Made by a program: the position numbers and the translations under genes
Notes under the pieces: generated by a model
Told to the model about the DNA's origin: nothing
Database searches by the model: none
What the model saw: only the letters and a program-made list of their open reading frames with translations
Part shown: positions 24,961 to 33,136 of the stretch, piece after piece
Layout: each line of letters starts with the position of its first letter
Position numbering within the stretch: the stretch's first letter is position 1
Source of the DNA: JAFGBM01 sp964564915
Lineage (GTDB): Bacteria > Actinomycetota > Actinomycetes > Actinomycetales > Demequinaceae
Direction of reading: 5' to 3'
Assembly: GCA_964564915.1 (NCBI GenBank)
Contig: CAZMCU010000004.1
Span: forward strand, 1-58,744
Length of the DNA: 58,744 bases

Positions 24961-25875
24961 ATGATCGATGACTTGGTTTCCTGGAACGAGGACGGGATCC
25001 GCGCGTGGGAGGACACGGCCGACGGGGGCGAACGCGTGCTGCTCCACTCCCTTCGGGGTTTCATCGACGCCGGGCACGCGGGGGCGCTCCTGGTCCGGCA
25101 GATTCTCGATGAGGGGGAACCGATTCGGGTGGCGACGTTCGATATCGATCGACTGTTGGACTATCGATCCCGTCGCCCCGAGATGGTCTTCAGCGTCAAC
25201 GCCTTCGCGGAGTACGACGAGCCCTTTCTCGTGGTCGATCTTGTCAAGGATGCGACGGGACGGGCGTTCCTCCTGCACCACGGGCTCGAACCGGACGTGT
25301 GGTGGGAAGCGTATGTGCGTGCGGTGAAGGACATCGTCGATCGGTTGGGGGTGACCCTTGTCGTCGGCGCCCACGGCATCCCCATGGCGGCGCCACACAC
25401 GAGGGAAATCCGCGCAACGATCCACGGGACCCGGCCCGATCTCCTTCCCGCAGCCCCGTCGTTCTTCTCGACCGTCACGGTTCCGGGCAGCGCATCCAAC
25501 CTCGTGGAATACCGCATGGGGGAGTGGGGGATGGGAGCCATCTCGGTTGCCGTCCACGTGCCGCACTACTTGTCGCAAGCTGCGTATCCCCAGGCGGCCC
25601 AACGCATGGCTCGGTATGTGGGCGAGATGACGGGCCTAGATCTAGCCCCACACAAACTCGATGAAGCGGCTCGAGAGGCGGCGGAGGAGATCGAGAAGCA
25701 GGTCGAGGCGTCGGAGGACGTGCAGGCGCTCGTCAGGGCCCTTGAGCAGCAGTACGACGACTTCATGGACTCCCGCGACGGGGTTTTCCCGCTCGATGGG
25801 CGTATCCCAACGGCGGAGGAACTCGGTGCGGAGTTCGAGAAGTTCCTCGCTGATCGCGGAAAAGACGTGCCATAA
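24961..25875 (+). CDS. PAC2-family protein
   Basis: This 304-residue protein belongs to the PAC2 (proteasome assembly chaperone 2-like) superfamily, common in actinobacteria and without an assigned function. Family features are LLHSLRGFIDAGHAG (about 28-42), FDIDRLLDYRSRRPEM (about 61-76), GAHGIPMAAPHTR and VHVPHYLSQAAYPQAA. The C-terminus is a helical region (about 228-300). ATG 24961 has GGGAG 4 nt upstream. It is divergent from helD; the 102-nt gap contains TATTAT (24897-24902), usable as a -10 box in either direction. Confidence 0.85.
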   Translation: MIDDLVSWNEDGIRAWEDTADGGERVLLHSLRGFIDAGHAGALLVRQILDEGEPIRVATFDIDRLLDYRSRRPEMVFSVNAFAEYDEPFLVVDLVKDATGRAFLLHHGLEPDVWWEAYVRAVKDIVDRLGVTLVVGAHGIPMAAPHTREIRATIHGTRPDLLPAAPSFFSTVTVPGSASNLVEYRMGEWGMGAISVAVHVPHYLSQAAYPQAAQRMARYVGEMTGLDLAPHKLDEAAREAAEEIEKQVEASEDVQALVRALEQQYDDFMDSRDGVFPLDGRIPTAEELGAEFEKFLADRGKDVP

Positions 25876-25973
25876 GGCAAGAAACCTGTCATGCTTGTGT
25901 CGTTGCAGTGAAAGTGGTGCGACGCGCTGTCTGGTTCGACCGGTACAGGACGTGGGACACAGCATTGCGGCAC

Positions 25974-25979
25974 TAGGTT
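25974..25979 (+). promoter_or_regulatory. Candidate -10 box of cspA
   Basis: TAGGTT (TANNNT) would start a transcript near 25986 with a leader of about 48 nt. The leader contains a perfect hairpin GGACC-GCCG-GGTCC (25992-26005). No convincing -35 is visible. The rest of the 158-nt gap after the PAC2 gene shows nothing recognisable. Confidence 0.35.
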
Positions 25980-26033
25980 CGGCATTCCGCCGGACCGCCG
26001 GGTCCCCGGTTGGGATGTCAGGTAAGGATAGGT

Positions 26034-26237
26034 ATGCCTCAGGGTTCAGTTAAGTGGTTCAACGCCGAAAAGGGTTATGGTTTCATCGCCCAGGACGGCG
26101 GAGGCCAGGATGTTTTCGTTCACTACTCGGCTATTGATTCGGACGGCTATAAGTCGCTCACGGAGCAACAGCGCGTGGAGTTTGAGGTCGTGCAGGGCCC
26201 CAAGGGTCCGCAGGCCGAGAAGGTGCACCCGCTGTAA
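26034..26237 (+). CDS. cspA: Cold-shock protein CspA family
   Basis: This 67-residue single cold-shock domain binds single-stranded nucleic acids. It has RNP1 (KGYGFIAQD, with Y/F residues at 15-20) and RNP2 (VFVHYSAI). The acidic and lysine pattern is standard. I chose ATG 26034 because AAGGA lies about 5 nt upstream and it gives the family start MPQGSVKWFN; an earlier in-frame ATG at 26016 lacks a ribosome site. A strong terminator follows directly, so it is monocistronic. Confidence 0.97.
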   Translation: MPQGSVKWFNAEKGYGFIAQDGGGQDVFVHYSAIDSDGYKSLTEQQRVEFEVVQGPKGPQAEKVHPL

Positions 26238-26250
26238 CAACACGGTGTCG

Positions 26251-26288
26251 CGGAGGCCGCCCCATCAGGGGCGGCCTCCGTTTCTTTT
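26251..26288 (+). terminator. Rho-independent terminator of cspA
   Basis: A perfect 13-bp stem (26251-26263 with 26268-26280), loop ATCA, is followed by TTTCTTTT. It starts 13 nt after the cspA stop. It is the strongest terminator in the window. Confidence 0.95.
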
Positions 26289-26399
26289 CGGGGGCAATGG
26301 TGGGGAACACGGAGGGGGAGGGGAAGCGTTGAATGGGTGGCGGAAATCTGCCCGAGTCCCCAGCGGGTAACATTCTCGCGACACTCCCCAAAGCGGGGA

Positions 26400-26429
26400 T
26401 TGGCCTTGCACAGTTCAGGCATCTATTCT
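26400..26429 (+). promoter_or_regulatory. Candidate promoter of the DUF3040 gene
   Basis: TTGGCC (26400-26405), an 18-nt spacer and TATTCT (26424-26429) form a plausible sigma-A promoter with a leader of about 22 nt. A CCCC/GGGG hairpin just upstream (about 26386-26398) has no T-tract. Confidence 0.45.
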
Positions 26430-26458
26430 GGAGATGGTAACCAGCGGAGGAGGTCGGG

Positions 26459-26827
26459 ATGCCGCTGTCCGAGTACGAGCAGCGTGTGCTCGACGAATTG
26501 GAACGGGACCTTGGCACGGACCCGAAGCTCAAGAGCGCCCTCGCTCATTCGCATCGCTCAGCCACACGATTGCTGGCCGCCGGTCTCGGCGTCGTCGCGG
26601 GGCTTGGGGTGGTTCTCGCCGGGGTCATGTACCAGAACCTCGTCGTCGGCATCGCCGGATTCGCGCTCATGACGGCATCCGCGCTGTGGGCGATCGCGGG
26701 GGGGCACGCGCAGCAAGCGAAACCGTCGGGCGAGAACAAGGGCGCGGGGGGCAAGCAGCGCCATCAGGGATTCATGAACCGTCTCGAGGAGCGCTTCGAG
26801 AAGCGCCGCGAACAGGGTGACCTGTAG
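26459..26827 (+). CDS. DUF3040 family membrane protein
   Basis: This 122-residue protein has the DUF3040 start (MPLSEYEQRVLDELERDL), two hydrophobic segments (about 37-57 and 61-80) and a charged, cytoplasm-like tail (about 85-122). The family is widespread in actinobacteria, often near mraZ as here; its function is unknown. AGGAGGT lies 4 nt before the ATG. Its last 56 nt overlap the end of the convergent transglutaminase gene. A GCGCTTC-GA-GAAGCGC hairpin lies in the shared region. Confidence 0.87.
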   Translation: MPLSEYEQRVLDELERDLGTDPKLKSALAHSHRSATRLLAAGLGVVAGLGVVLAGVMYQNLVVGIAGFALMTASALWAIAGGHAQQAKPSGENKGAGGKQRHQGFMNRLEERFEKRREQGDL

Positions 26828-28985
26828 CCTCCGCCGTCGCCGTCTCCGCCTCGGTGACCACCTGGGTTACCCATGTGTCGAGTTGTGCCTGAGGGATGGT
26901 CGTACCGCCTGGCGCGTATCGGTGGTCGGATACGGCTCCACTCAGTGAGGTGAGCGCCTCAGCGCCCGCCGGGGCGGGGGGTCGTCCGACCATCATCGAG
27001 AGGGCTCGGATAACATGCTCTCTCGCCTCTCCCGGAGTGGCAGACGATGGCCACGCTAGGTCTCCGAGGCGATCCGCGAGTCGCTGCCAAGCACCTTCGG
27101 GGCCGTGAAGGGCGCGGGAGGTCACCCCAGCTTTCCTTCGGAGGACGAGTATGCCCACGGTGGCCAGGGCGGCGAGGGCGACCGCGATCCCACCGTAGAG
27201 CCACCACGCCGCAGGAGAGCCGCTCCCGGATCCCGGAATCGGGTGGAGGTGCGAGGAGTTGTCTCCGTTCGGATTCGTCGGCAAGCCGCCTTCCTCGGGA
27301 AGGGTACCCGGGACGGGAACTTGCGAGGCATTGGGATCCGTCCAAATCGGTGGGGAACCGGTCTGAATCGCTGGTGTGGGTTCGAATCGAACCCACCCGT
27401 GGTTGGCAAAGAAGATCTCCGGCCATATGTGGGCGTCCGAGCCGCGCACCACGTAGCCGTTGTGCTGCTCGTCGAACGATCCCGCGAGGTAACCGAGGCC
27501 CAGCCTCGACGGGATCCCCAGGGAGCGCAGCATCACCATCATCGTCGTGGCGAACTGAACGCAATAGCCCTCCCTCGAGTCGAGGAAGGTCGAGACGGAG
27601 TCGTCCCCGGAGGGGTTCACGGAAAGCGAGTACGTGAAGTTGTCCGGGTTCCTCAAGTAGTTCTGGATCGCGACCGCCTTGTCGTACCGGGTGGTCGCGT
27701 CCGCGGTGATGTCTTCCGCGAGCGCCTGGACGCGCGCACGATCGATCGCCGGGGCGATCTCAAGGTACTGAGGATCCGACACGTCGAGGTTGGGGTCGTT
27801 GTCGAGGAGGTCGTCAGACGCCCGCAGCACCTCCGGGTCGTGGAAGGCGAAGTCGACGAGCATCGAGTAGTTGAGGTTGCGTGTGGTCACGTTTTCCCCG
27901 ACGACGGTGTCGTTTTCCGCGTCGTAGGTCCAATCGCCGTCGACCGCAACGGTGCGGGGTGCGGTCGCGAGCGGAAGGTTGCGCTCGATGCCGGACAAGA
28001 TGTTGACGTTGAGGCGTATGCGTTCGCTCGTGTTCCAGTCCGGGACTTCCTCTGGCCAGAGGAGCCCCGCGGTCGCCGGTCGGTTGGTCGGAACCGAGTC
28101 CGGTGCGTTGATATGGGCCCCGTCGAAGTCGGTAAGGGTATAGAGCCGGAACGCGTCGGGGCGGGGACCGGAGGTGAGGTAGACGAGGACGGGGGCATCG
28201 GAGTTCGTCGTGAGGGAGGAGCGGAGGTCGAGTTCGAGGTTCAATCGGTTGGGGCCATCGAAGGCGTGGGGGGTATTGAAAGCGGGGATCGACCCCCACC
28301 CGACACCTCCGAGAGCCGCGGGAACCGCGAGGCTCGCAAGGGCCAGCGTCGCGACGGTTGCGGTTGTCGCCGCGCCAAAGGAAATCCCCCGCTCGATGGG
28401 GGCGTTTCGCCGCGAGAGCGCCATCGTGGCCACCCAAGCCCCGAGGCTGATCACGAGGGCACCCGTCGATACGCGGTGTCCGAGGATGACCGCGGGAAAC
28501 CACGGAAGGAGGAGCAGGAATCCCGCGCTCGCGACGGCACGCCAGGAGACGGCGATGTGTTCCGCGAGGAGGAACAACCCTAGAAGGCCCACCGTGAGGA
28601 GGGCTCCGAGCGTCCGGTCGACGACGGCCGGGGAGGTGGAGGCACTGGCGTAGTCGACGCCAGCCTTGATCGTGGAGGCGAGAGCCTTGAGGGCGGCGGG
28701 GCTGGGAAGGCCGAATCCCGCCCCCTCGTCGTCGCGCGCGTAGAGCGGAATGAGGACCATGACTCCCGTGAGGACCCCGAGGAAGGTCGGAAGGTAACGG
28801 GACCGAGAGGCCAGGCGAACGATCATGACGACGAGCATCACCGCGACAAGGGCGAGGGCTGTGGTCCGCATCCACGCCCCGAGGTCGATCATGCGGGTGA
28901 GCGCCCACAGCGAAGCGAACGTCGAAATCGCGATAAAGGGGGTCGCTGCCCACGGAGAGCGGGACGAACGAAGAAGGTCGTTCAC
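26772..28985 (-). CDS. Transglutaminase-like membrane protein (TgpA/DUF3488 type)
   Basis: This 737-residue protein has about six N-terminal membrane helices (to about residue 230), a large extracytoplasmic region with a transglutaminase/protease core, and one more membrane helix near 625-645 before a cytoplasmic tail. The catalytic cysteine is C475 (GYCVQFA) and the histidine H519 (DAHIWPE), with the third acidic position probably in WVRFEPTP. It is the last gene of a moxR-DUF58-transglutaminase operon (GTGA overlap with DUF58), a set found together in many bacteria and thought to act at the cell surface. Substrate unknown. The 3' end overlaps DUF3040. Confidence 0.88.
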   Translation of the reverse strand: MNDLLRSSRSPWAATPFIAISTFASLWALTRMIDLGAWMRTTALALVAVMLVVMIVRLASRSRYLPTFLGVLTGVMVLIPLYARDDEGAGFGLPSPAALKALASTIKAGVDYASASTSPAVVDRTLGALLTVGLLGLFLLAEHIAVSWRAVASAGFLLLLPWFPAVILGHRVSTGALVISLGAWVATMALSRRNAPIERGISFGAATTATVATLALASLAVPAALGGVGWGSIPAFNTPHAFDGPNRLNLELDLRSSLTTNSDAPVLVYLTSGPRPDAFRLYTLTDFDGAHINAPDSVPTNRPATAGLLWPEEVPDWNTSERIRLNVNILSGIERNLPLATAPRTVAVDGDWTYDAENDTVVGENVTTRNLNYSMLVDFAFHDPEVLRASDDLLDNDPNLDVSDPQYLEIAPAIDRARVQALAEDITADATTRYDKAVAIQNYLRNPDNFTYSLSVNPSGDDSVSTFLDSREGYCVQFATTMMVMLRSLGIPSRLGLGYLAGSFDEQHNGYVVRGSDAHIWPEIFFANHGWVRFEPTPAIQTGSPPIWTDPNASQVPVPGTLPEEGGLPTNPNGDNSSHLHPIPGSGSGSPAAWWLYGGIAVALAALATVGILVLRRKAGVTSRALHGPEGAWQRLADRLGDLAWPSSATPGEAREHVIRALSMMVGRPPAPAGAEALTSLSGAVSDHRYAPGGTTIPQAQLDTWVTQVVTEAETATAEATGHPVRGASRSAPRDGS

Positions 28986-30304
28986 TCCATGTCACCGCCA
29001 ATGGTGAGAAGCGTCGTCCACACTTGGTCGAGGTTCGAACCGATTCCCGCCGTCGTTGCGCGCCAGCCCGCTCGGCGAAGCGACGTGACGGTGTCGTCGA
29101 CGGATTGCTTGCGGGAGGCGTCACCTCCGGAGCGCACGATGGCCCACGCCCTCCCCGAGTCGCCGATCGGGACCAGCGCATCGAGAGCGTCCTTACTGAG
29201 GGGTTCGAGGACGGCCACGATCACCTCCCCCGCCGGAGCGGCGAGTGCCGCCTCTCGGCACGCCTGGAGGAGGTCGTTCTCGGCCGCCGTTGCCGAGAGG
29301 GGGGCCTTGAGGTCCACGGTCTGGTTGAGGACGCGCGCGCGGGCGAGGGAACTCGTTTGTTGACGATCCTGGCGAGCGGAATCGGGATGGATTCCTCCCC
29401 CGAGGAGGCGAACGGGGTGTCCGCTATCGAGTACGGATAGGGCAATCGATGTCGCGGCGGAAATGGTCCATTCGAGGGCGTCCGCGTCGCGCGGGAGGTC
29501 CATCACGACGGTCGTGGGTCGCCGACCTGCCCGTTCGTCCGACCGGACGAGCATCGTCCCGCGTCGGGCCGAACTCTTCCAGTGGACTCGACGGAGGTCG
29601 TCTCCCTCCCGATAGTCGCGCAGGGCCGCGTCGTCGGGTGAGGGGGTTCTGGCTCCCAGGACGACGCGATCGGCGTGCCCCATGAGGGCTCCCGCCGTAG
29701 CGGAGAGCTCCACGGTTGCGGGCCAGACGGGAATGAGTTCGGCGCCGCCGACGGCGGTGTCGGTCATGATCATGCCGAGGGGGTCCGAACTGTGGACGAG
29801 GGCCGGGCCGAGGGGCCAGCGTCCCCTCCGGGAGGGTTGGAGCCCGTACGTCAGCGTGAGGGATTCGGACGTCCGGGAGACGGTGGCTTTGGTTCCCGCT
29901 CCACCCGTGAGTTCGGCGGCAGCCTGTTCGCGAATGTCGAGGCCGTCGATGATGGTGCGGGTGAGGCGGTGAGCGGAGTGGTGCTTGTCTTCGCGCTCCA
30001 GACCCTGCGCGAGGGCGGATTCGATGCGGACGACGACCTTCCCCGGCACTCCGACGGTCAGGGGTCGCGGTCGCACCTCCCGTCGGGCGAACGGGAATCG
30101 CAAGAGGAAGGTGTGGACGGACAGGAGCATCCACAACGCCGCGACGAGGACGGCGGCGACCATCGTGACGCCGACGGTCGCCAAGATGGGGCTGGCGATT
30201 CCGACACCCCCGCCCCCGATGATGACCCCCGAGATGGCAAGGCCGATGCCGCGCGACGTGACGGCGGTCGCCGATGTCGCCTCGCGCGACGGGGGTGGAG
30301 TCAT
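28982..30304 (-). CDS. DUF58 domain protein
   Basis: This 440-residue protein has two N-terminal membrane helices (about 18-62) and a C-terminal DUF58 domain with the signature DDLRRVHWKSSARRG (about 233-247), followed by a VWA-like region. DUF58 proteins accompany MoxR ATPases and transglutaminases; their role is not established. It overlaps moxR by ATGA and the transglutaminase gene by GTGA. Confidence 0.88.
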   Translation of the reverse strand: MTPPPSREATSATAVTSRGIGLAISGVIIGGGGVGIASPILATVGVTMVAAVLVAALWMLLSVHTFLLRFPFARREVRPRPLTVGVPGKVVVRIESALAQGLEREDKHHSAHRLTRTIIDGLDIREQAAAELTGGAGTKATVSRTSESLTLTYGLQPSRRGRWPLGPALVHSSDPLGMIMTDTAVGGAELIPVWPATVELSATAGALMGHADRVVLGARTPSPDDAALRDYREGDDLRRVHWKSSARRGTMLVRSDERAGRRPTTVVMDLPRDADALEWTISAATSIALSVLDSGHPVRLLGGGIHPDSARQDRQQTSSLARARVLNQTVDLKAPLSATAAENDLLQACREAALAAPAGEVIVAVLEPLSKDALDALVPIGDSGRAWAIVRSGGDASRKQSVDDTVTSLRRAGWRATTAGIGSNLDQVWTTLLTIGGDME

Positions 30305-31332
30305 GGACGGGTGGTGGCCGTGGGTCCCGTGAACGCGGGTCGACGCGGCGTTGGGGCGTCCCGCGCCTCGACCGGTACGGGGGTTCGTTGAAGGATTTCC
30401 GTGATGATCTGGGTCGCCGAGCGTCCCGCGAGGCGGGCCTCCGTGCTGAGAAGCATGCGGTGAGCCAGAACCGATGTCGCGAGCGCCTTGATGTCGTCGG
30501 GGAGAACGTGGTTGCGTCCCGCCATCGCCGCCCGCGACTTCGCGGCGGCGAGGAGTTGAAGGGACGCCCGTGGTGACGCCCCGAGGCGGAGACCCGGCTC
30601 GTTCCGGGTCGCATGAGCGATGTCGACGATGTACTGCTTGAGCGCGGGGGCTCCGTAAACGCGGCGGGCGATCTCGATCATCTTGCCGAGGGTCGCGGCG
30701 TCCGAAACGGGTTTGACGTCGTTGAGCGGGTCGATGCCGTCATGGGTGTCGAGCATCACCATTTCGTCGCGAGCCGAGGGGTACCCCACTTTGACCTGAG
30801 CCATGAATCGGTCTCGCTGGGCCTCGGGAAGCGGGTAGGTGCCCTCCATCTCGACCGGGTTTTGGGTGGCGACAACGAGGAAGGGCGTGGGGAGTGCTCG
30901 AGTTGTCCCGTCCGTCGTGACGCATCGCTCCTGCATCGCCTCCAGGAGTGCCGCTTGGGTCTTGGGCGACGCGCGGTTGATCTCGTCGGCGATGACGACG
31001 TTGGCGAAGACCGGACCGGGGCGGAACTCGAACTCCTTCTCTCCCGCCCGGAAGATGCTCACCCCGGTCACGTCGGCGGGGAGCAGGTCGGGGGTGAATT
31101 GGATCCGGCCGATCGTGCAATCGATCGACTTCGCGAGCGCCCGAGCCAGCGTCGTCTTCCCCACTCCGGGGACGTCCTCCATGAGGACGTGGCCCTCGGC
31201 GAGGACGACGGCAAGCGTCGCCGAGATCGCGGGATCCAGCCCCGAAAGCACGGACGAAATCGCGCCCCGAATGCGCAGGGTCACATCGGCGACTTCCGCG
31301 AGCTCAGCATCGGAAGGGAGGGGCTGGTTCAT
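30301..31332 (-). CDS. MoxR-family AAA+ ATPase
   Basis: This 343-residue MoxR ATPase is a presumed chaperone that remodels partner proteins carrying VWA-type domains. Walker A is DVPGVGKTT (about 53-61), Walker B VIADEINRA (about 118) and the sensor region VATQNPVEMEGTYPLPEAQ. ATG 31332 has AAGGAG 5 nt upstream; the longer reading lacks family sequence. It heads the operon with DUF58 and transglutaminase genes and is divergent from mraZ. Confidence 0.92.
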   Translation of the reverse strand: MNQPLPSDAELAEVADVTLRIRGAISSVLSGLDPAISATLAVVLAEGHVLMEDVPGVGKTTLARALAKSIDCTIGRIQFTPDLLPADVTGVSIFRAGEKEFEFRPGPVFANVVIADEINRASPKTQAALLEAMQERCVTTDGTTRALPTPFLVVATQNPVEMEGTYPLPEAQRDRFMAQVKVGYPSARDEMVMLDTHDGIDPLNDVKPVSDAATLGKMIEIARRVYGAPALKQYIVDIAHATRNEPGLRLGASPRASLQLLAAAKSRAAMAGRNHVLPDDIKALATSVLAHRMLLSTEARLAGRSATQIITEILQRTPVPVEARDAPTPRRPAFTGPTATTRP

Positions 31333-31360
31333 GAACGCTCCTTTGTTCCTGATGTCTCCG

Positions 31361-31366
31361 AGCCTA
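31361..31366 (-). promoter_or_regulatory. Candidate -10 box of the moxR operon
   Basis: On the minus strand this reads TAGGCT (TANNNT), about 28 nt before the moxR start. The -35 is weak. Confidence 0.4.
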
Positions 31367-31475
31367 AAGGATTCGCGGGGTAGTGATGCTCCCGAGCCGC
31401 CCGAACGTGACCGAAACGCCACGTGAGGGGGAGCCGGAGGCGGCTGGGGGGACGGTGAACGGCAGATTCGCCGAA

Positions 31476-31512
31476 TATCTTGTCAGAAGTGGGGGAAAGT
31501 GGAGTAAAGTGG
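31476..31512 (+). promoter_or_regulatory. mraZ promoter with three MraZ boxes
   Basis: TATCTT (31476-31481) is a likely -10 box. AAGTGG then occurs three times with an exact 10-bp period (31487-31492, 31497-31502, 31507-31512), one helical turn apart. Repeats of this kind are bound by the MraZ ring, which controls its own dcw operon. The boxes lie at and just after the expected transcription start, so bound MraZ would block initiation or early elongation. Confidence 0.8.
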
Positions 31513-31559
31513 AGGGTGCGGGAGGACTGAGGAGTCCCCGAGTGAGGAGGTGGTGAGCG

Positions 31560-32027
31560 ATGGCGGACGCTGACGCATCGGTCATGGGCCCCTCGGGCGT
31601 CTTCCTCGGGACCTTCACCCCGCGCCTCGACGAGAAGGGGAGGCTCATCCTTCCCGCCAAGTTCCGTCCGAGGCTGGCGGCGGGCCTGGTGTGCACCCGA
31701 GGGCTCGATCGCTGCATCTTCGTCTTCCCCATCGAGGAGTTTCACGGGGTTCACGACCGCTTGCGTCAGGCTCCTCTTGAGAACCGGGCGGCGCGTGACT
31801 ACCTCAGAGGCTTCCTCGCGTACGCGAGCGACGAGGTTCCGGACAAGCAGGGCCGCATACCCCTGGGGGCCGCGCTTCGCGAATACGCGGGGATCGATCG
31901 AGATGTCGCCGTCGTCGGTCTGGGCTCGCGTGTGGAGATTTGGGACGCCTCTGCCTGGGCGGCGTACCTCGCCGCGCACGAAGAGGGTTATGCGGATACG
32001 GCACGGGAGGTGATCGAGGACCTCTAG
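31560..32027 (+). CDS. mraZ: Transcriptional regulator MraZ
   Basis: MraZ is the AbrB-fold regulator at the head of the dcw cluster. The 155-residue protein has two MraZ repeats with the DxxxR signatures DEKGRLILPAKFR (about 24-36) and DKQGRIPLGAALREYA (about 97-112). Compared with the usual start (MFLGTxTPRLDEKGR) it carries about 14 extra N-terminal residues. ATG 31560 is supported by AGGAGGTG upstream, while the inner ATG at 31584 has no ribosome site. It is followed by a 137-nt structured gap before rsmH. Confidence 0.94.
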   Translation: MADADASVMGPSGVFLGTFTPRLDEKGRLILPAKFRPRLAAGLVCTRGLDRCIFVFPIEEFHGVHDRLRQAPLENRAARDYLRGFLAYASDEVPDKQGRIPLGAALREYAGIDRDVAVVGLGSRVEIWDASAWAAYLAAHEEGYADTAREVIEDL

Positions 32028-32051
32028 GGCTTGCGGCCAACGTCGTGTCGT

Positions 32052-32159
32052 GTGGCCTCCTCCCGAGCGCTCTCTGGGGCACTTCCCCGCTTCAGAGCCG
32101 CCGGAGGGAGACCACGGGACGCGAACGGCTCGTCCCCGCTTCCTTAGAGACGTGAAGGA
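32052..32159 (+). other. Structured RNA element between mraZ and rsmH (possible mraW motif)
   Basis: Three successive stems can form. The first is a long arm: GTGG/CCAC and CTCC/GGAG (32052-32060 with 32107-32115) enclose GCTCT/AGAGC (32069-32073 with 32094-32098) capped by GGGG/CCCC. The second is GGGAC/GTCCC (32116-32120 with 32132-32136). The third, TCCTT/AAGGA (32141-32145 with 32155-32159), would cover the Shine-Dalgarno sequence of rsmH. A conserved actinobacterial mraW RNA motif is known before this gene; I cannot confirm membership by eye. Confidence 0.5.
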
Positions 32160-32164
32160 GGGGC

Positions 32165-33136
32165 GTGAGTCCGGAACGGCATGTGCCCGTGCTCCTCGAC
32201 CGTTGCGTCGAGTTGCTCGCGCCTGCGCTTCAGCACCGAGGTGCCGTCGCTATCGACGCCACCCTGGGGTTCGGGGGACACTCCGCAGCGATCCTGTCCG
32301 CGTGTCCCGAGGCAACGGTTGTGGGAATCGATCGCGACCACGACGCCATCGCGTTGGCGTCCGAAAGACTTGCATCGTACGGCGCGAGGTTCCGCGCCCA
32401 CCATGCGGAATTCGACGACATCGCGGGGGCGCTCGCCGCCGTGGGGGCCGACACGGCCGATGGTGTGCTGTTCGACCTCGGGGTGTCCTCCATGCAGATC
32501 GACGACGCCGACCGAGGGTTCTCCTACGCCCGTGACGCCCCCTTGGATATGAGGATGAACCGCGACGACGACGTGACGGCTGCCGACCTCCTGCGCGACC
32601 TCTCGGCCGAGGATCTCGCGCGAATCCTCCAGGAGTACGGCGAGGAACGATACGCGGGGCGGATCGCGAAGGCGATTGTCGAGCGTCGCCCAACCGCGCC
32701 CATCACCAGGAGCGCCGAACTCGTTAGCCTTGTCCGTTCCGCGATCCCCGCGGCGGCGCGCGCCGAGGGAGGAAACCCCGCCAAACGAACGTTCCAAGCC
32801 CTCAGGATCGCCGTGAACCGCGAACTGGAGGTCCTCAATCGCGCGATACCCGCCGCGCTCGACGCCATCCCGGTGGGAGGCAGGATCGTCGTCCTGTCGT
32901 ACCACAGCCTCGAGGATCGGATGGTTAAGAGGGCGCTTGCCGATGGCGCGGAGGTTCGGGCACCCCACGGAATGCCGGTCGTCCGCGACGAGGATCGGCC
33001 CTACCTTCGACTCCTCACGAGGGGAGCGGGGCGCCCCGCGGAGGACGAACTCGCGAGCAACCCCCGGAGCGCATCCGTCCGCCTCCGGGCAGCGGAACGG
33101 GTGCGGGCGACACCCCCGGGACGGGGCGCGACATGA
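32165..33136 (+). CDS. rsmH: 16S rRNA (cytosine1402-N4)-methyltransferase RsmH
   Basis: RsmH (MraW) methylates C1402 of 16S rRNA at the decoding site. The 323-residue protein has the SAM-binding motif IDATLGFGGHSAAIL (about 30-44), VGIDRDHDAI, a FDLGVSSMQIDDADRGFSY segment and the C-terminal GGRIVVLSYHSLEDRMVK. The GTG start has AAGGAGG just upstream, which can be masked by a hairpin. It overlaps ftsL by ATGA. Confidence 0.97.
   Translation: MSPERHVPVLLDRCVELLAPALQHRGAVAIDATLGFGGHSAAILSACPEATVVGIDRDHDAIALASERLASYGARFRAHHAEFDDIAGALAAVGADTADGVLFDLGVSSMQIDDADRGFSYARDAPLDMRMNRDDDVTAADLLRDLSAEDLARILQEYGEERYAGRIAKAIVERRPTAPITRSAELVSLVRSAIPAAARAEGGNPAKRTFQALRIAVNRELEVLNRAIPAALDAIPVGGRIVVLSYHSLEDRMVKRALADGAEVRAPHGMPVVRDEDRPYLRLLTRGAGRPAEDELASNPRSASVRLRAAERVRATPPGRGAT

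Noticed and set aside
26386..26398. CCCC/GGGG hairpin upstream of DUF3040 as a second terminator
   Set aside because: It has a 4-bp stem, no T-tract, and lies just in front of a likely promoter.
27365..27395. GGTTCGAATC-like T-loop sequence suggesting a tRNA
   Set aside because: No acceptor stem, anticodon arm or CCA-side pairing is present, and the bases encode the transglutaminase gene on the minus strand.
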